From NCBI RefSeq assembly GCF_024586455.1, contig NC_065919.1, positions 9,213,368 through 9,277,367 on the forward strand: a DNA stretch of 64,000 nucleotides, in the 5' to 3' direction. Of the stretch, positions 1 through 11,645 are shown one piece after another. Source of the DNA: Bactrocera neohumeralis (lineage: Eukaryota; Arthropoda; Insecta; Diptera; Tephritidae). The notes below the pieces were generated by a model. It had not been told where the DNA came from. It did no database searches and saw nothing but the letters and a program-made list of their open reading frames with translations. Every line of letters starts with the position of its first letter. The stretch's first letter is position 1. A program made the translations under genes and the position numbers.

Positions 1-400
1 TTTTTTCAAGGTTTATTTAAACAAAAATATCTCAGTAACAAGATTTTTCAAAATTGAAATTGTCGGAGAAATAGGTATTTTGCTGTCACTCAAACTGGTT
101 CGGCCGGAACTGAAACTTTAAAAGCGTATTTCTTGATATCCTCTTTTCAAAACGATAACCACGATTTCCCATGACCTACTGTACCGATTTAGCTAAAATT
201 TTTAGAGAGTTTTTGTTATAATTCGCACTACGCTTTTATCTCTGTTCTTTAACTTCAGGTTGCACTATTATTAAAAAAATCGAAACTAATTAAAAGTGGT
301 TAAAAATTTAAAATTTTTTTCACATTTTTTTTTTAATTTTTAGGCAGCCGCCATTTCGGAAATAAATTACTCTTTTCCAGCTTTTTCGTAGAATCAGACA
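1..400 (-). repeat. TTAAGGGG-family dispersed repeat, partial copy a
   Basis: The window opens inside a non-coding AT-rich repeat. Read on the minus strand it follows the copy at 5672-6440: the GCCGCCATTTCGG block near 345-358 matches the inverse of the block near 6010-6029, and the GGTTCGGCCG block with the following AAAGCGTATTTC near 98-140 matches the inverse of 6215-6250. There is no coding capacity. The left end lies outside the window and the right end is uncertain. Confidence 0.5.
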
Positions 401-710
401 TTGCTACATTATTTTAGAGAAATTTGTTTTTTTTTTGGTTTTCTTTTCGGATTCATATGGCTAGGAGGGTCGAAATTGTATGTATGGTTACCGGCCAATT
501 TTTTGAGAACCCTATTTCATCTGCTGCTAATTTTCGAAATTTTTATTTTTTTTCATTTATTGATTTGTTCTTCATTCTTGCAAAGTTAGTATATAATTAA
601 TAATAATACGAACAGTACAAATTTTATTGTCTTTGTTTATGATATTTAAAAAATTGCCTAAAGGGAGTCTACGCCCTGTAAAGAGATAGAGCTTACAGTC
701 GTTTGTTATT
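401..710. other. AT-rich spacer, nothing recognised
   Basis: A T-rich stretch lies between two repeats. The short open frame at 401-589 is poly-T derived (Phe/Leu-rich) and has no recognisable family. I see no gene or regulatory signal. Confidence 0.5.
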
Positions 711-1781
711 TTTATACTCTCGCAACAATGTTGCTAACGAGAGTATTATAGTTTTGTTCACATAACGGTTGTTTGTAAGTCCTAAAATTAAAAGAGTCAG
801 ATATAGGGTTATATATACCAAAGTGATCAGGGTGACGAGTAGAGTTGAAATCCGGTTGTCTGTCTGTCCGTCCGTCCGTCTGTCCGTCCGTGCAAGCTGT
901 AACTAGAGTAAAAATTGAGATATCATGATGAAACTTGGTACACGTATTCCTTGGCTCCATAAGAAGGTTAAGTTCGAAGATGGGCAAAATCGGCCCACTG
1001 CCACGCCCACAAAATGGAAACCGAAAACCTATAAAGTGGCATAACTAAGCCATAAATAAAGATATTAAAGTGAAATTTGACACAAAGGATCGCATTAGGG
1101 AGGGGCATATTTGGACGCAATTGTTTTGGAAAAGTAGGCGTGGCCCCGCCCCCTACTAAGTTTTTTGTACATATCTCGGAAACTACTATAGCTATGTCAA
1201 CCAAAGTCTACAGAGTCGTTTTCTTCAGGTATTTCCATATACAGTTCAAAAATGGAAGAAATCGGATAATAACCACGCCCACCTCCCATACAAAGGTTAT
1301 GTTCAAAATCACTAAAAGTGCGTTAACCGACTAATAAAAAACGTCAGAAACACTAAATTTTACGGAAGAAGTGGCAGAAAAAAGCTGCACCCAGGTTTTT
1401 TTTAAAAATTGAAAATGGGCGTGGCGCCGCCCACTTATGGACCAAGAACCATATCTCAGGAGCTACTAGACCGATTTCAATGAAATTCGGTATATAATAT
1501 TTTCTTAACACCCTGATGACATGTACGAAATATGGGTGAAGTCGGTTCACAACCACACCTTCTTCCAATATAAAGCTATTTTGAATTCCATCTGATGCCT
1601 TCTCTGTATAATACGAGTATAAATATTAGGAACCAATGCTGATAGCGGAATAAAACTTTACAAAAATACGGTATTTGAAAAATATGTAAATGACGTATTA
1701 TGAAATCTCGATTATCACTTTGCCATGCGAGAGTATAAAATGTTCGGTGACACCCGAACTTAGCCCTTCCTTACTTGTTTA
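711..1781 (+). repeat. Non-coding dispersed element with inverted ends
   Basis: The element starts at TTTTATACTCTCGCAAC and ends at AACTTAGCCCTTCCTTACTT followed by GTT. The 5' motif ATACTCTCGC (714-723) is the inverse of GCGAGAGTAT (1727-1736) near the 3' end. The 5' motif is also folded on itself: ATACTCTCG (714-722) pairs with CGAGAGTAT (738-746). The interior has repeated 'cgtccgtc' units (865-890) and GC-rich islands such as GGCGTGGCGCCGCCCA near 1418. No long reading frame exists. From recall this is a very abundant tephritid repeat. The copies at 11325-11645 and 51340-51775 belong to a sister subfamily. Confidence 0.75.
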
Positions 1782-1784
1782 GGA

Positions 1785-2209
1785 TATAATTTGACAACAC
1801 AAATAAAAATTTAAAAAAATCTCAAGCTGCAAATATAGACCTAAAAAGGAGATACAGCGTTTTGTACGACCCCGCCACGAACAAATGTACACGCACTTTC
1901 TCCACGATTCTGGCGGTTTAACTCCTCTCAAAGAAACAAAAAAAAAGAAACATAGAGGCGTTTTCTGTAAGCCTAAGTGCAGAGCATGTCAAATGAATAT
2001 GCCAAAAATTGGACAGTTTTAAGTTCGCTTAAGTAACAGCCGAGCAGCTCTCTCTTGTAACTTCTTCTTACTGCTGTATCTTTTAAACGACTTTGAATTT
2101 TTCAAAATAACTTCGTTTTAGTATTCTAGACATCTTACATAATTTATTTATGAAGAGAAAAATAAATCGTTTTTTTTTTTGAGCTCATAACATGCGATGA
2201 CCCCCTTAA
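1785..2209 (-). repeat. Probable TTAAGGGG-family copy f
   Basis: The right end is CCCCCTTAA (2201-2209). Its reverse complement begins TTAAGGGGG, the same start as the copy at 5672. The interior is AT-rich and non-coding. Only the terminus is a clear match, so membership is tentative. Confidence 0.35.
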
Positions 2210-3660
2210 GTGAAAGAAGTTGAAGATTTTTCATTAATTATTCTGTGGAATTGATAGCAAAAGAGATGATTTTGACTTTGCGCTGAGCTGCTCATACAAA
2301 ATTTTGCTTGCAATGTTTTGCAGAATAAGTCAAGTAGAAAATTGGTTAGAGCAAACAGCAAACGGTGAACCATGCTTTGTACTCCACGCCCACTACTACA
2401 GCTGCTCTCTTGTACGCTTTTTTAAAAATTTAATTACTTCCAATTAAAGACATGGTGAGCGCACTGCTTTGGAGTTTAGAATGAGAGTTAATAACTTAAC
2501 GATTTTATTCTTACATAGTATATATACAGTAATATATATAATATATTTACATAGATTAAAGGCTATACGCGCATAATTTCTTCCACGTAACGAACTGGAA
2601 ACACTCCATAGAGAAAAGCATGCGAACTGTGCGGGAATAAATAATAATAAGAACTCATCAGCAAAGTGAGCGCTCACAAGCACTTGCACGAACGCTATTT
2701 ATAACGGTAAAGCATGCGTAAGTAGACGCGAAACAATGCATGCAACGGAGGTGACGGTGGCAGTTGCAATGGCACGAAGAAGAAGCAAAAGAAGCCGAAG
2801 AAAAATAAATAAATGTATGAAAATAACTCAAGCTCTGTCATTATATACTGCACTCCACCAATATTTCTGCGCTATACAATGCTTGATTATTTTTTAAGTA
2901 TTATGCTGATATTTTTTTACACTTTTTTCTATGGTTGCACGCTCTCGCTTTTAAGTTATGAAGATTATTAAAATGAATAATTGCAAGTTGCGGTTCACAC
3001 GCATACACCGAGCCAAGCTTAACCACCGCGGCTAACGAGCGTTGGCATAATAAATTCTCACTTTAAAGTAAGTGACTGAAAGCGTGCTGCCCCGTAATGT
3101 GCGCGTACTACTTGCGCAGCACGAAGTAGGGCGTATACGTAACCTCGCCGGGCACAAACCTCAAATGTGCTGTCATATGTTGTACAGTTTGAGTGCGTAT
3201 GCGTGTGCGCGGGAAACCATTATGAGCGCGTGCGGTTCCATTGCGTTTACCCATCCATTTCAGATTTTTCTTAATACTTTTCCACGCTTAAATATTTCAA
3301 AAACTGCACATGAGATTATCGTGCGGAAGTTTGCACTTAATAAATGATTTTCGTCGTTGTTGTTATACCTATGCCGTACTATAGAGGCACATACATGAGT
3401 GTAGAGGAAAATTAATGTTCTAGAACTTTCTTATGTATATAAAGGTGTGTATATAACAAGCACGGATGAGCGTTCGAGGCACTATGCGTGACATAGAAGG
3501 GTCGGAAGCGATGTAAAACCGGGAGCAAAGTGTCGAAAATAAAGCTATGTTGACAGCGCGAAAGAAACTTCTTACTTGATTTCAAACATGTGTTTAATGC
3601 TTGTCAGCACGGTAGCGGTGATCATCAAATAGTTACTAATTTTTGTTGTTTATATACATA
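2210..3660. other. Gene-free stretch
   Basis: There is AT-rich sequence with TA microsatellite (about 2518-2550) and a more GC-rich part (about 3000-3250). Open frames at 2444-2689 (minus) and 3072-3347 (plus) encode no family I know and lack repeated or conserved motifs. I treat them as chance. Confidence 0.5.
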
Positions 3661-3663
3661 TAT

Positions 3664-4570
3664 ATGAATCGTATTTCGAAAAGGTGGGTGGTCGCACCAA
3701 TAATGTTCTATAGTGCACTCATCTGGTGGAATGCGTTCGAAAAGGCTATACTGGCTAGGAAACTTGAGCATGTCTGAAGAGCGCCTCTCATCGGCATCTC
3801 CGCAGCACCGCGGTATACATCAATAATAACACTTAATGGTATTTTACGCACAGCACCTTCGAATATTTTCATTGAATTGTTGCAAAGTGCGTAACAAGGG
3901 CTTACCGGAATTCTATTCTCTTTAAACTACATTCCTGTAAACTTAGATCGCTGCGTCACAGAAGCTACTTACGGTGGGTGTTTCTCTGCTTACATACCGA
4001 CGAGGGTGGTGCGAATAAGAAGAAGTCGCTGGACAAGAGGCGCAACGGGTCGAAGCTGGGAGGAAATGTTTTAGAGGTAGCTTTCTGTGAGAAACTCTCT
4101 GTCAATCTTAGTAGAGTTTTTCAGGCGGAATTTGCTGCTATTAAGATGGCGGTAGACGTACTGTAACTTTTTTCAGGGAGATGACCATTTACTCGTACAA
4201 CAGAATGGTAATAATACTGCTCAGCTCGCTAACTGTGCGCTCAAAACTGTGCGAGAGTTGTCTGTTTACTAAAAATAGCATCAAGTTACTTCATCATCAA
4301 ATCCGCTTGGTGCTTGGTCATAGTGGAATCGCTGGCAGAGGGGGCATCTTTGTCCCGCTTATATTGGAATAGCACCGAATTGGATCTTCATCGGCATCTT
4401 GCGGTTAATCAATGATCCAATGGAACTCGCTTTCGCTTGATAAGCGCTGGTCGACGACTAGAATAGAACGCAGGAAATCTAGTCGACGTTCCGCTCCTAT
4501 GCGACTATAGAACCTTTTTGGCCTAGAGTAGAACACAGGAGATCTTCTGAGTTATTTGTTTCTAGCCAAG
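3664..4570 (+). mobile_element. Non-LTR retrotransposon relic: RT C-terminus and RNase H
   Basis: This is a broken reverse-transcriptase polyprotein of an RNase H-bearing non-LTR element (I/LOA/jockey group by style). About 3690-3900 reads as the RT thumb: FYSALIWWNAFEKA resembles the family's 'YG.LVWW' signature, followed by IGISAAPR. RNase H follows: NGSKLGGNV (near 4045), VFQAEFAAIKMAVDVL (4119-4166), then TVRSKLCE and VLGHSGIAG (near 4300), matching the family's 'YTDGSKLGG', 'FQAE..AI', 'TVRSKL' and 'GHSGIAGN' blocks. Frames shift at least twice and stops interrupt. A cysteine-poor tail with WPRVEHRRSSELF near 4530 fits the usual C-terminus. The element has no intact start and cannot encode active protein. 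Confidence 0.75.
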
Positions 4571-5671
4571 TTCATTTGCAGCCATGATATTGGTTTTTAT
4601 TGAAGTCAAAGTTAAAAGTCAAGTTGTCAAAGATGCTTACAGAAGGGGGAGGTGAAAACATCCTGGCACTTCCTCCTCGTTTGTCCTCCTCGGAGTCTAG
4701 GAGGTCAATAGGAGTTTTAGGTACCACAACGGACCGCCATTCTAAACTGTCCATGTCAGATTCCTACTACCATCGATCTCTTGATCTAACCTAACCACCA
4801 GTATTTTTACTCCTATTATATAAATGAACTTTTACATTCTATATTCCTTTTCTTCATCTTAGCTTAAAATTTCTACAACTAATGAGTCTTTAATTTATTT
4901 GTAATTCAATTGGCTATTTGCTGTATACCTTAATATAATGAATGCCGATAGACAGATAATATTTAAAATAAAGAAACTTAACCAAAAATCCGCCTTTGTG
5001 CATTCTATTTCGGTACCCAAACTTCAAACCAGTCTTATTCGAAATATTATATAAAAATAAAAAAATTTCATTTAAATTAACTACTTTAGGGCACCTAGAT
5101 AGAGACAAATTGCCGTTTAAATCATTTCCAGGAAAAACAGTTGATGTTGCCATACAAAATGTGCCAAAACGATTGCATAGACACCTAAATGAGACTACAA
5201 TTATTAACGATATTGTCAAATGAGCCAGAAAATACAGCTCCGAATAGCGAAAAACAAGCACTGCCAGTACACAAATGATTGACAATATGTCTGGCGGCAG
5301 GATTAATACCGCTCACTCCATACATGTGGCCAATTCAAAGCTTTCCACTCGAATTTTCGCTTCTACTGATTTTAGTATATATTCTATAAAAGCACATTTA
5401 AGTGCGCGTGGATGCGTGTGTGCTTATTTCTGTATGGGTGTATATGTTTGGGTGCGCTTATTTAAGTCTATTAGGTTTTGTATGTGGAACGTTTCTATGG
5501 AAATGTATGTTATTTGTTGTTGTGTTGTTCTGCACTGCTGTTTCCTGCCAATTCAAACCTAATGATGCAGATCACCGTTGGCGCCCGAGTTCACTGATTT
5601 GATTGATTTTCCGTTGGTAGTGACGACACACGTCACTATTGACCACTTTGACAAGAGTTCAAAAATTGCCC
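4571..5671. other. Gene-free stretch
   Basis: The left part (4571-4800) is moderately GC-rich and may still be the 3' portion of the retroelement to the left. The rest is AT-rich. Overlapping open frames on both strands at 4914-5285 have no recognisable domain. Confidence 0.4.
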
Positions 5672-6440
5672 TTAAGGGGGTATTCTACTCTAGAAGCATG
5701 AATTTCAGGTAATTTTTAAAGTGTCGGAAAAAAAAGGAAATTAATATTTTTACTATCCATTTTTTTATGGTGTTTTTATTGATATCTTGAGAATACAGAA
5801 AAAAATTTTACAAAAAAATATTAAAAATTAAAATAATTAGAGGGGGCGGGAAAGAGACGTGTGTAAAAAAATGGCGCATCCTGGTGACATTGATCCTCTC
5901 CTGATGACTCTCCTGGTGGTCTGAAAAAAAAAATCAAAAGAAATTCTTAATCAGTAAGGATGCTGTTATAGTCCCTACCTCAGGGAACACGAAAAATTTT
6001 TTTTTTTGGAAAATGGCGACTGCCTGAAAATAAAAATCATTTTTTACGATTTTTTTTTGAAATTCCTGAAGTTTTTTTAAATATTAAAAACACAAATTTT
6101 GACACGATGCTTATAGGAACGATAAAGGATTATATAAAGAAGGTTCATACAAAATTTCGAGTAAATCGGTTGTATAGAACTTGAGATAATGCCGGTACCG
6201 TGTGGAAAAAAGTAGTTTCGAGAAAAACGCGTTTAAAAAATTCGATACGGCCGAACCGAGCTAGGTACTGCGTCACTAAAGTAACTGTTGCTCTTAAAAT
6301 AATTTTAATTTTTTAAAAATCCTTTCGAGGTTTTTGTTGGAAATGCTACAATTTGCTGGAAAAATGGAATCCCATAAATTAAATACTAGGTTCAAGTATC
6401 TCCCTTCCGCCGTTTTGTCCTTTGAATATCGCGGCTAAGT
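5672..6440 (+). repeat. TTAAGGGG-family dispersed repeat, copy b
   Basis: It begins TTAAGGGGGTATTCTACTCT at 5672. The interior is very AT-rich with homopolymer runs around an ATGGCGACTGCC core near 6012. It continues through TTCGAGAAAAACGCGTTTAA (about 6217), a block shared with copy c at 9520. An imperfect inverted repeat flanks the core: TTATAGTCCCTAC (5966-5978) against the inverse of ATAGGAACGATAA (about 6112-6125). It is non-coding. The right boundary is approximate. Confidence 0.6.
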
Positions 6441-6570
6441 AAAACGCGCTTCAAAGCTCGTATCTGGCAATAATATACATCTTTGAAAGGTTTGACAAAG
6501 CCTACAAACCCATGCTATGATGATTATGTATGATTAGTTTGGATATTGCGTTCAAGAGTTATATGTAAAC

Positions 6571-7300
6571 ATGGAGTTCACTAACGCTGAAATTCGCGCA
6601 AGAGAAACGTTCCGAGAGATTAATGGTGTTTTTGGGGGATTGTACTCCATCAATTAGAACTGCGGAGGAATGGTTTTGATGTGACGCAAAAAACCTTCAA
6701 CGCCTGCGATATGCTGATGAAACGGAACGAACTCGACCTATTTTTGAAGCGGATTGTGACTGGCAACGAAAAATGGATCACATACGACAACATCAATCCC
6801 AAACAGTGGCCAAGCCGGTATTAACGACCAGGAAGGTTTTGCGGTGCGTTTGGTGGCATTGGAAGTGAATCATCCACTATGAGCTGCTCCCATGTGACCA
6901 GACGCTTAATTCTACCATCTATTGCGAAAAACTGTACCGCTTTAAGAAGACGATCGACCAGAAGCGTCCAGAATTGGTCAACAGGAAGAGTGTAGTGTTC
7001 CACCAGGACAACGCCAGACCGCACACTTTGTTCATGACTCGTCAGAAGTTATGGGAGCCCGGATGGAAGGTTTTATCACTTCCACCATATAGCCCGAACA
7101 TAGCGCCAAGTGATTACTACCTGTTCCTGTCCATTGCGAACGCCCTTGTTGGTGTAAAGTTGAACTCAAAAGAGGCTTGTGAAAAGTGGCTGTCCGAGTT
7201 CTTCGCAAATAAGGAGGGACCTTTTACGAGGGGGATATTATGAAATTGTCGTCTAGATGGAAACAGAGCATTGAACGAAACGGCACATATTTGAACTAAA
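6571..7300 (+). mobile_element. Mariner (mellifera-type) relic
   Basis: This is a decayed DD34D mariner transposase. A possible ATG is at 6571 (MEFTNAEIRARETF), but most of the N-terminal helix-turn-helix region is deleted. Then LMKRNELDLFLKRIVTG (about 6713) leads into the first catalytic block, read as GNEKW, where the family has GDEKW, so the first Asp is replaced by Asn. The frame is broken near 6820. After LTTRKVLRCVWWHWK a TGA stop interrupts. From 6974 the frame is open: FHQDNARPHT (second Asp kept) and APSDYYLF (third Asp kept). It ends KLSSRWKQSIERNGTYLN then TAA near 7300. Terminal inverted repeats were not found. Confidence 0.85.
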
Positions 7301-9073
7301 TCCGATCACTGTAACACTTTTATAAAGCATTGAAAGAAGGGAGTATTTGACAACCTAATATTAAGTGGAAAGCCACTTTTTAGCAAATTTGGGGTGAAAA
7401 CACAAATAGTTATGATGTTAAAAAACCATAGTTGTGGCAAAGCTCTAAGCATAAAGAAATAACGCATATACATATAATATTTTTATTAATATTTCAAATT
7501 TTTAAATGGTTATTCATTTGATTCGCAAATATTAATCTAAGCCTACAATCTATTTTAAGCCATATTTGTGCCGCAGTCTCTACTATTTCATACCCACAAA
7601 AGGAGTGAAAGCACAGCTTTTGCATAATCGTAATTGAATTGAAGCGCAATGATTTCTTTGGCAGCACAACACACAATGAACAATGAAAAAATTAGAATTT
7701 TCCAAACCTGCTTCGAACTATTTTATTGTGGCTGCGAGAGAGAAATCAGAAAACCTTTTGAGCAAAAGCTATAAACAGGCATCAGAGATAAAAGAAGCCA
7801 TTGCGGTTGAAAATCATGCAAATTTCTAAATATTGTTGAGCACTTGCACACGCATAGAACATACACTGACATACATTAACATAGCTATTATTATTGTATG
7901 GGCTCTGCACAGAAGAATATGAGAGTAGTAACGTGTTTGACGTCAGTTGGCAACAGTTCTCAGTTGTCAAATCAATTCAGATGCTGCTTTTATATTGACT
8001 CTTCAAAGCGCTTTGCGCCGCCTCACCGCGCCATACACTCGAACTGACAGTTAACATAAACACAGCCGCTCACCGATTTCCTTTTTTATTGTCTAAATGT
8101 ATACACACACATATACATACTTGTATATAGAAGTAATATATACTAAGTTTTCGGGTTAGAATTAGAAATAGTGAATGCTGTGTGGCAGGACAGGGATAAT
8201 GAAAGCCCACACCCACAAATTTTCTCGCTGCGACAAACCTTTTTCATGTTTACGCATTTTTGTGACATTTGAGCCAGCAGCTATGTGCCACTCATATATA
8301 CACATACGTTGAGATTAAGTTCGTGCAACCGCCTACTTTGCTCTGGGGCCTGCAACGCCACTCTGTAGGCTTTATTGCCTTTGAAAAATTGCGCAATGCG
8401 AACTTCTTGATGTGGGTAAGTTTTGTTGCGGCAGCGGCTGAGGCTGAGTTTTTGCGGCGTATACAGAATTTGTTGTTTATTGTTGTTTATTGTTGTTGTC
8501 GCTGTTGTTTCGCTGTGAAATATTCATTCGATTGTGCTATTATTACGCGCAGCGATGTTGAGATTTGATAAATGGAAACGCCGAAAGGATTGATGACCCA
8601 AAGTCATTTGAATAAAAATAAGCAGAAACGTTTATGGAGAAAAACTTTATAACTACAATAACTGCTTGATCCAGAGCTAAAATGTATACTTTGTGTGGTC
8701 CCTTTTCGACACAAAAAAGAAAAAACAATGTAACAAAAAGGAAAAACAAATAAACCAAAAGACACAAAAAAAGGTGTAAGCCAGCAAACATTTAAACTCG
8801 GTTGATTAGATTTCATACTTTTTGATTTCTTTCGGCCCCAGGAATAAAATCAAATGTATTTAAGAGAAAAATTGAGAAATGCATATTTGGCGAAGATTAA
8901 GCAGTCACACACAAAATATTTTTACGTAGGTTGCCTTTACCATTTTGAGATTTGGCAGTCATAGTATTGCCATCTAATAACTCACAACTTTAACGTTGAG
9001 TTTGACATTTTTAATGTTATGCATACATAGTACTTTTTGTCATACGAGCGCTGTTTGTGTTGTTTACAGTTAC
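7301..9073. other. Gene-free stretch
   Basis: AT-rich sequence with a (TTG)n-like microsatellite at about 8468-8510 and a CA/TA-rich stretch near 8100-8140. Several open frames of 60-99 codons on both strands overlap each other and show no domain. I see no gene. Confidence 0.5.
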
Positions 9074-9720
9074 TTAAGGGGTTAGGGGTAGTCAAAGGCA
9101 CGAGAATTTTCAGTATTTTTTGAAGTCCCGAAATTTTCAAAAAAAAAATTTATTTCCAAAGTTATAGTTGTTGATCCGGTTCCAAAAAAGGTACTTGCGG
9201 TGACAACCATAAGTCCTTGGAGATTCATCCAAAATCAATCGGACAAAAAAAAAAAGTTTTATAAATAGATAAACTCGGGCCTGATCGAAGGATTTTATTT
9301 GTTTTCAAAAATTAACAAAATGACGGCCTCAGGAAATTTTTTTCTAAATTTTTGCGAAAAAATCAACAGTTAATTGGTCTTAAAAAATCGAAATTTTTGA
9401 AAAAAAAAAAATCCTTCGATCAGGCCCGAGTTTATTATGTATTCTAAAAGCTGTATAATTTTCCTTAAAATCTACGGAGCAGTTTTCGAGTTACAGTTGT
9501 CACCAGTTCAAAAAACATAGTTTTGAGAAAAACGCGTTTAAAGCTTCACCCGAACGCTTTGAGGTGCCCGAGCTTTCTTTGTTATTTCTCGAATAACTCA
9601 AAAATCAATTTTCGGATCAACGTGAAATGTTCAGAGAAAACTAAAATAATACTCAACTCGGTCAAAAAATGGAATTATCTCAGCGTAAGCAACCAGACAA
9701 TTCCATAACACCACCTGAAG
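9074..9720 (+). repeat. TTAAGGGG-family dispersed repeat, copy c
   Basis: It begins TTAAGGGGTTAGGGGTAG at 9074. It shares with copy b the central ATGACGGCCTCAGG-type core and the GAGAAAAACGCGTTTAA block (about 9525). It contains a perfect 28-bp inverted repeat listed separately. It is non-coding apart from a chance frame at 9523-9708. Confidence 0.6.
9269..9435. repeat. Perfect 28-bp inverted repeat around a 111-nt loop
   Basis: The left arm is 9269-9296 and the right arm 9408-9435. The arms are exact reverse complements, centred on CTCGGGCCTGATCGAAGG on the left and CCTTCGATCAGGCCCGAG on the right. The loop is A/T-rich and holds the conserved core of the repeat family. If transcribed it would form a strong hairpin. 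Confidence 0.9.
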
Positions 9721-10029
9721 TGAAATACAAAATAATCTAACCATAACCATATCCTAGAGGCTCAGGCTTAGTTTAGGAGAAACCATAAGTGAACTCATTA
9801 CTATAGAAAGTAAAATGTTGAAAAAACTAATTACCGACTTTGAAAGCCGCGTCAAGCTATTAAGCATGAGCAGACAGTAACAACGCAATGCCAAAGCATT
9901 CGTAGGTAAGTATGATCAAAGTGTCAATATTTTATCCAATGCAACAAGTCGGGTATAACCAAGCACTTAAAATTCTTACAACGTGCAAGGTTTAAAGCCT
10001 CGGTAATATTTTCAGGTAAATAAGGTAAG

Positions 10030-11170
10030 ATAAGCTAGGTTCAGGTACACGTATTGCGGTTTTTGATACGGATGAAGGCAGCATGAGCTACTCTATCTTG
10101 AGTGGAGTAGCCCAAGGCTCAGTATTGGAGCCACTATTATGCAACCTCATGTATGATGGGGTGCTAAAAAGACACTACTAACAGTGAAACGTGAAACTAA
10201 TAGCACATGCGACCGATGTCATAGTGGTAGAAATGGTCAAAAAATTAATTCATCTAAAAATAAATGTATTGAGTGCTTAAATGGTCTACGCCAATCGTTC
10301 TTAACTGTGAGTCTGGAACTGGCGCACCACAAAACAAAAGTTTTACTCATAAGCACCATGAAGGTGGAAGAATGAATAGAGCTCACCATAGGGGAGTGCG
10401 AGATTACTTCATAGCCACAGTTGAAGTATCTGGTGGTAATATAAGATTTCAAACTAAAATTTAAGAAACACCTGGCATATACTTCCGGTAAAGCAAAAAA
10501 AAAAAAATAAATTATAATGCTCTAACGAGAATGATTGGCAATAGAGGCTTCGTTCGTTCTAGCCGGCGATTTTTAATAGCAAAAGCAATGAGTTCTGTAA
10601 TATTGTATGCAGCATTAGTATCGATACAGGCGATGGATAAAAAAGCGTATGCTAAACAAATAATTACAGTGCATAAGCATAAGCTTCTTCGAGTAATAAG
10701 TGCTTTCCAGATATATATCAACCGACGCTGCTGAACTCGAGCAATTATATCAGCTAACAGAACCTAAAGCAGTATCGACAAAGGCTGACTTATAGTGGAT
10801 AGATAGAAAGGCTTATGACTATTCGTGGATAGACAGACGACATGGAGACCTGAATTTCCAACTGATCCAAATACCTAGTGGACATGGGTGCTTTAGAAGC
10901 TACCTCTACAGATTCCACAATGACATTAGTCCGAACTGTCCGACGTGTACAGGGGACATAGAAGCTTCTGAACACATACTATTTTATTGCTCTTGCTTTT
11001 CAAATATAAGGTAACAACTAAAAGCCACACTCGGTGCCAGTTTTATGGTCGATAATGCAACGACACTCATGTGTCAGTCGACTGATAAATGGAAAGCTGT
11101 TATCGAAGCGTCAGCATTCATAGTAACAATACTGAAACTTTATTAAAAGATTATTGTCCGTCAGTCCGCC
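10030..11170 (+). mobile_element. R1-like non-LTR retrotransposon relic (RT and C-terminal zinc motif)
   Basis: This is the second half of an R1-type reverse transcriptase read in several frames. GVAQGSVLEPLLCNLMYD (from 10104) is RT motif B. The catalytic YADD-type block is degenerate near 10200 (HATDVIVV). LELAHHKTKVLLIS (about 10313-10354) is the following palm segment. RFLIAKAMSSVILYAALV lies in 10567-10620. The C-terminal part, 10838-11000, reads RHGDLNFQLIQIPSGHGCF and holds a Cys-x2-Cys-x8-His-x4-Cys motif (CPTC to C) as in R1-group elements. Then MCQSTDKWKAVIEASA (about 11071-11118) completes the tail. There are many stops and frameshifts and no endonuclease domain. Confidence 0.8.
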
Positions 11171-11324
11171 CAAGAGGAGACTTAAATGTCCTGTACCTTT
11201 TACGAAGTAATACTTAGCCAGTGGTTCCGTTGGAGAGTCTTGAGTTGGGGGTAGGTTAGGCTGAGGGGATTAAAGTTGCATAATCCGGCTATCGATGGGG
11301 AAGCATCCCATAAAAAAAACCAAA

Positions 11325-11645
11325 TACGGTATAAAGTCATCCGGAAGTTCAAACATTTTTATACAATATTACGTATATGGTCCGATTCAAGCCATTTTTA
11401 ACACACAGACATACTATTATCAAGCAAAGATGCTCTATGAAGTTATATATCTGACGCATTGTCCGATATTTTGGTTAAATGTCAGCTATAGGCACTGGGG
11501 TCCACATATTGGGTACCTAGAAGCTTAACCATGTTTGGTTCGATTTGGAAAATTTTTGGTCATAACATACTTCAAGGTCTTAACTACTTCTTTGTTTATA
11601 TACTGGAAAGTGAAATAATGAAATGAAATTTAAAATTGTGTTAGC
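11325..11645 (+). repeat. Dispersed repeat, sister subfamily of the 711-1781 element
   Basis: It shares with 51340-51590 the blocks CGGTATAAAGTCATCCGGAA, 'TGGGGTCCA.ATATT.GGTACCTA' and the following GGTTCGATTTGG-like segment. Sequence drifts between the blocks, as expected of old dispersed copies. It is non-coding; the open frame at 11295-11528 is incidental. Ends were not resolved. Confidence 0.65.
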
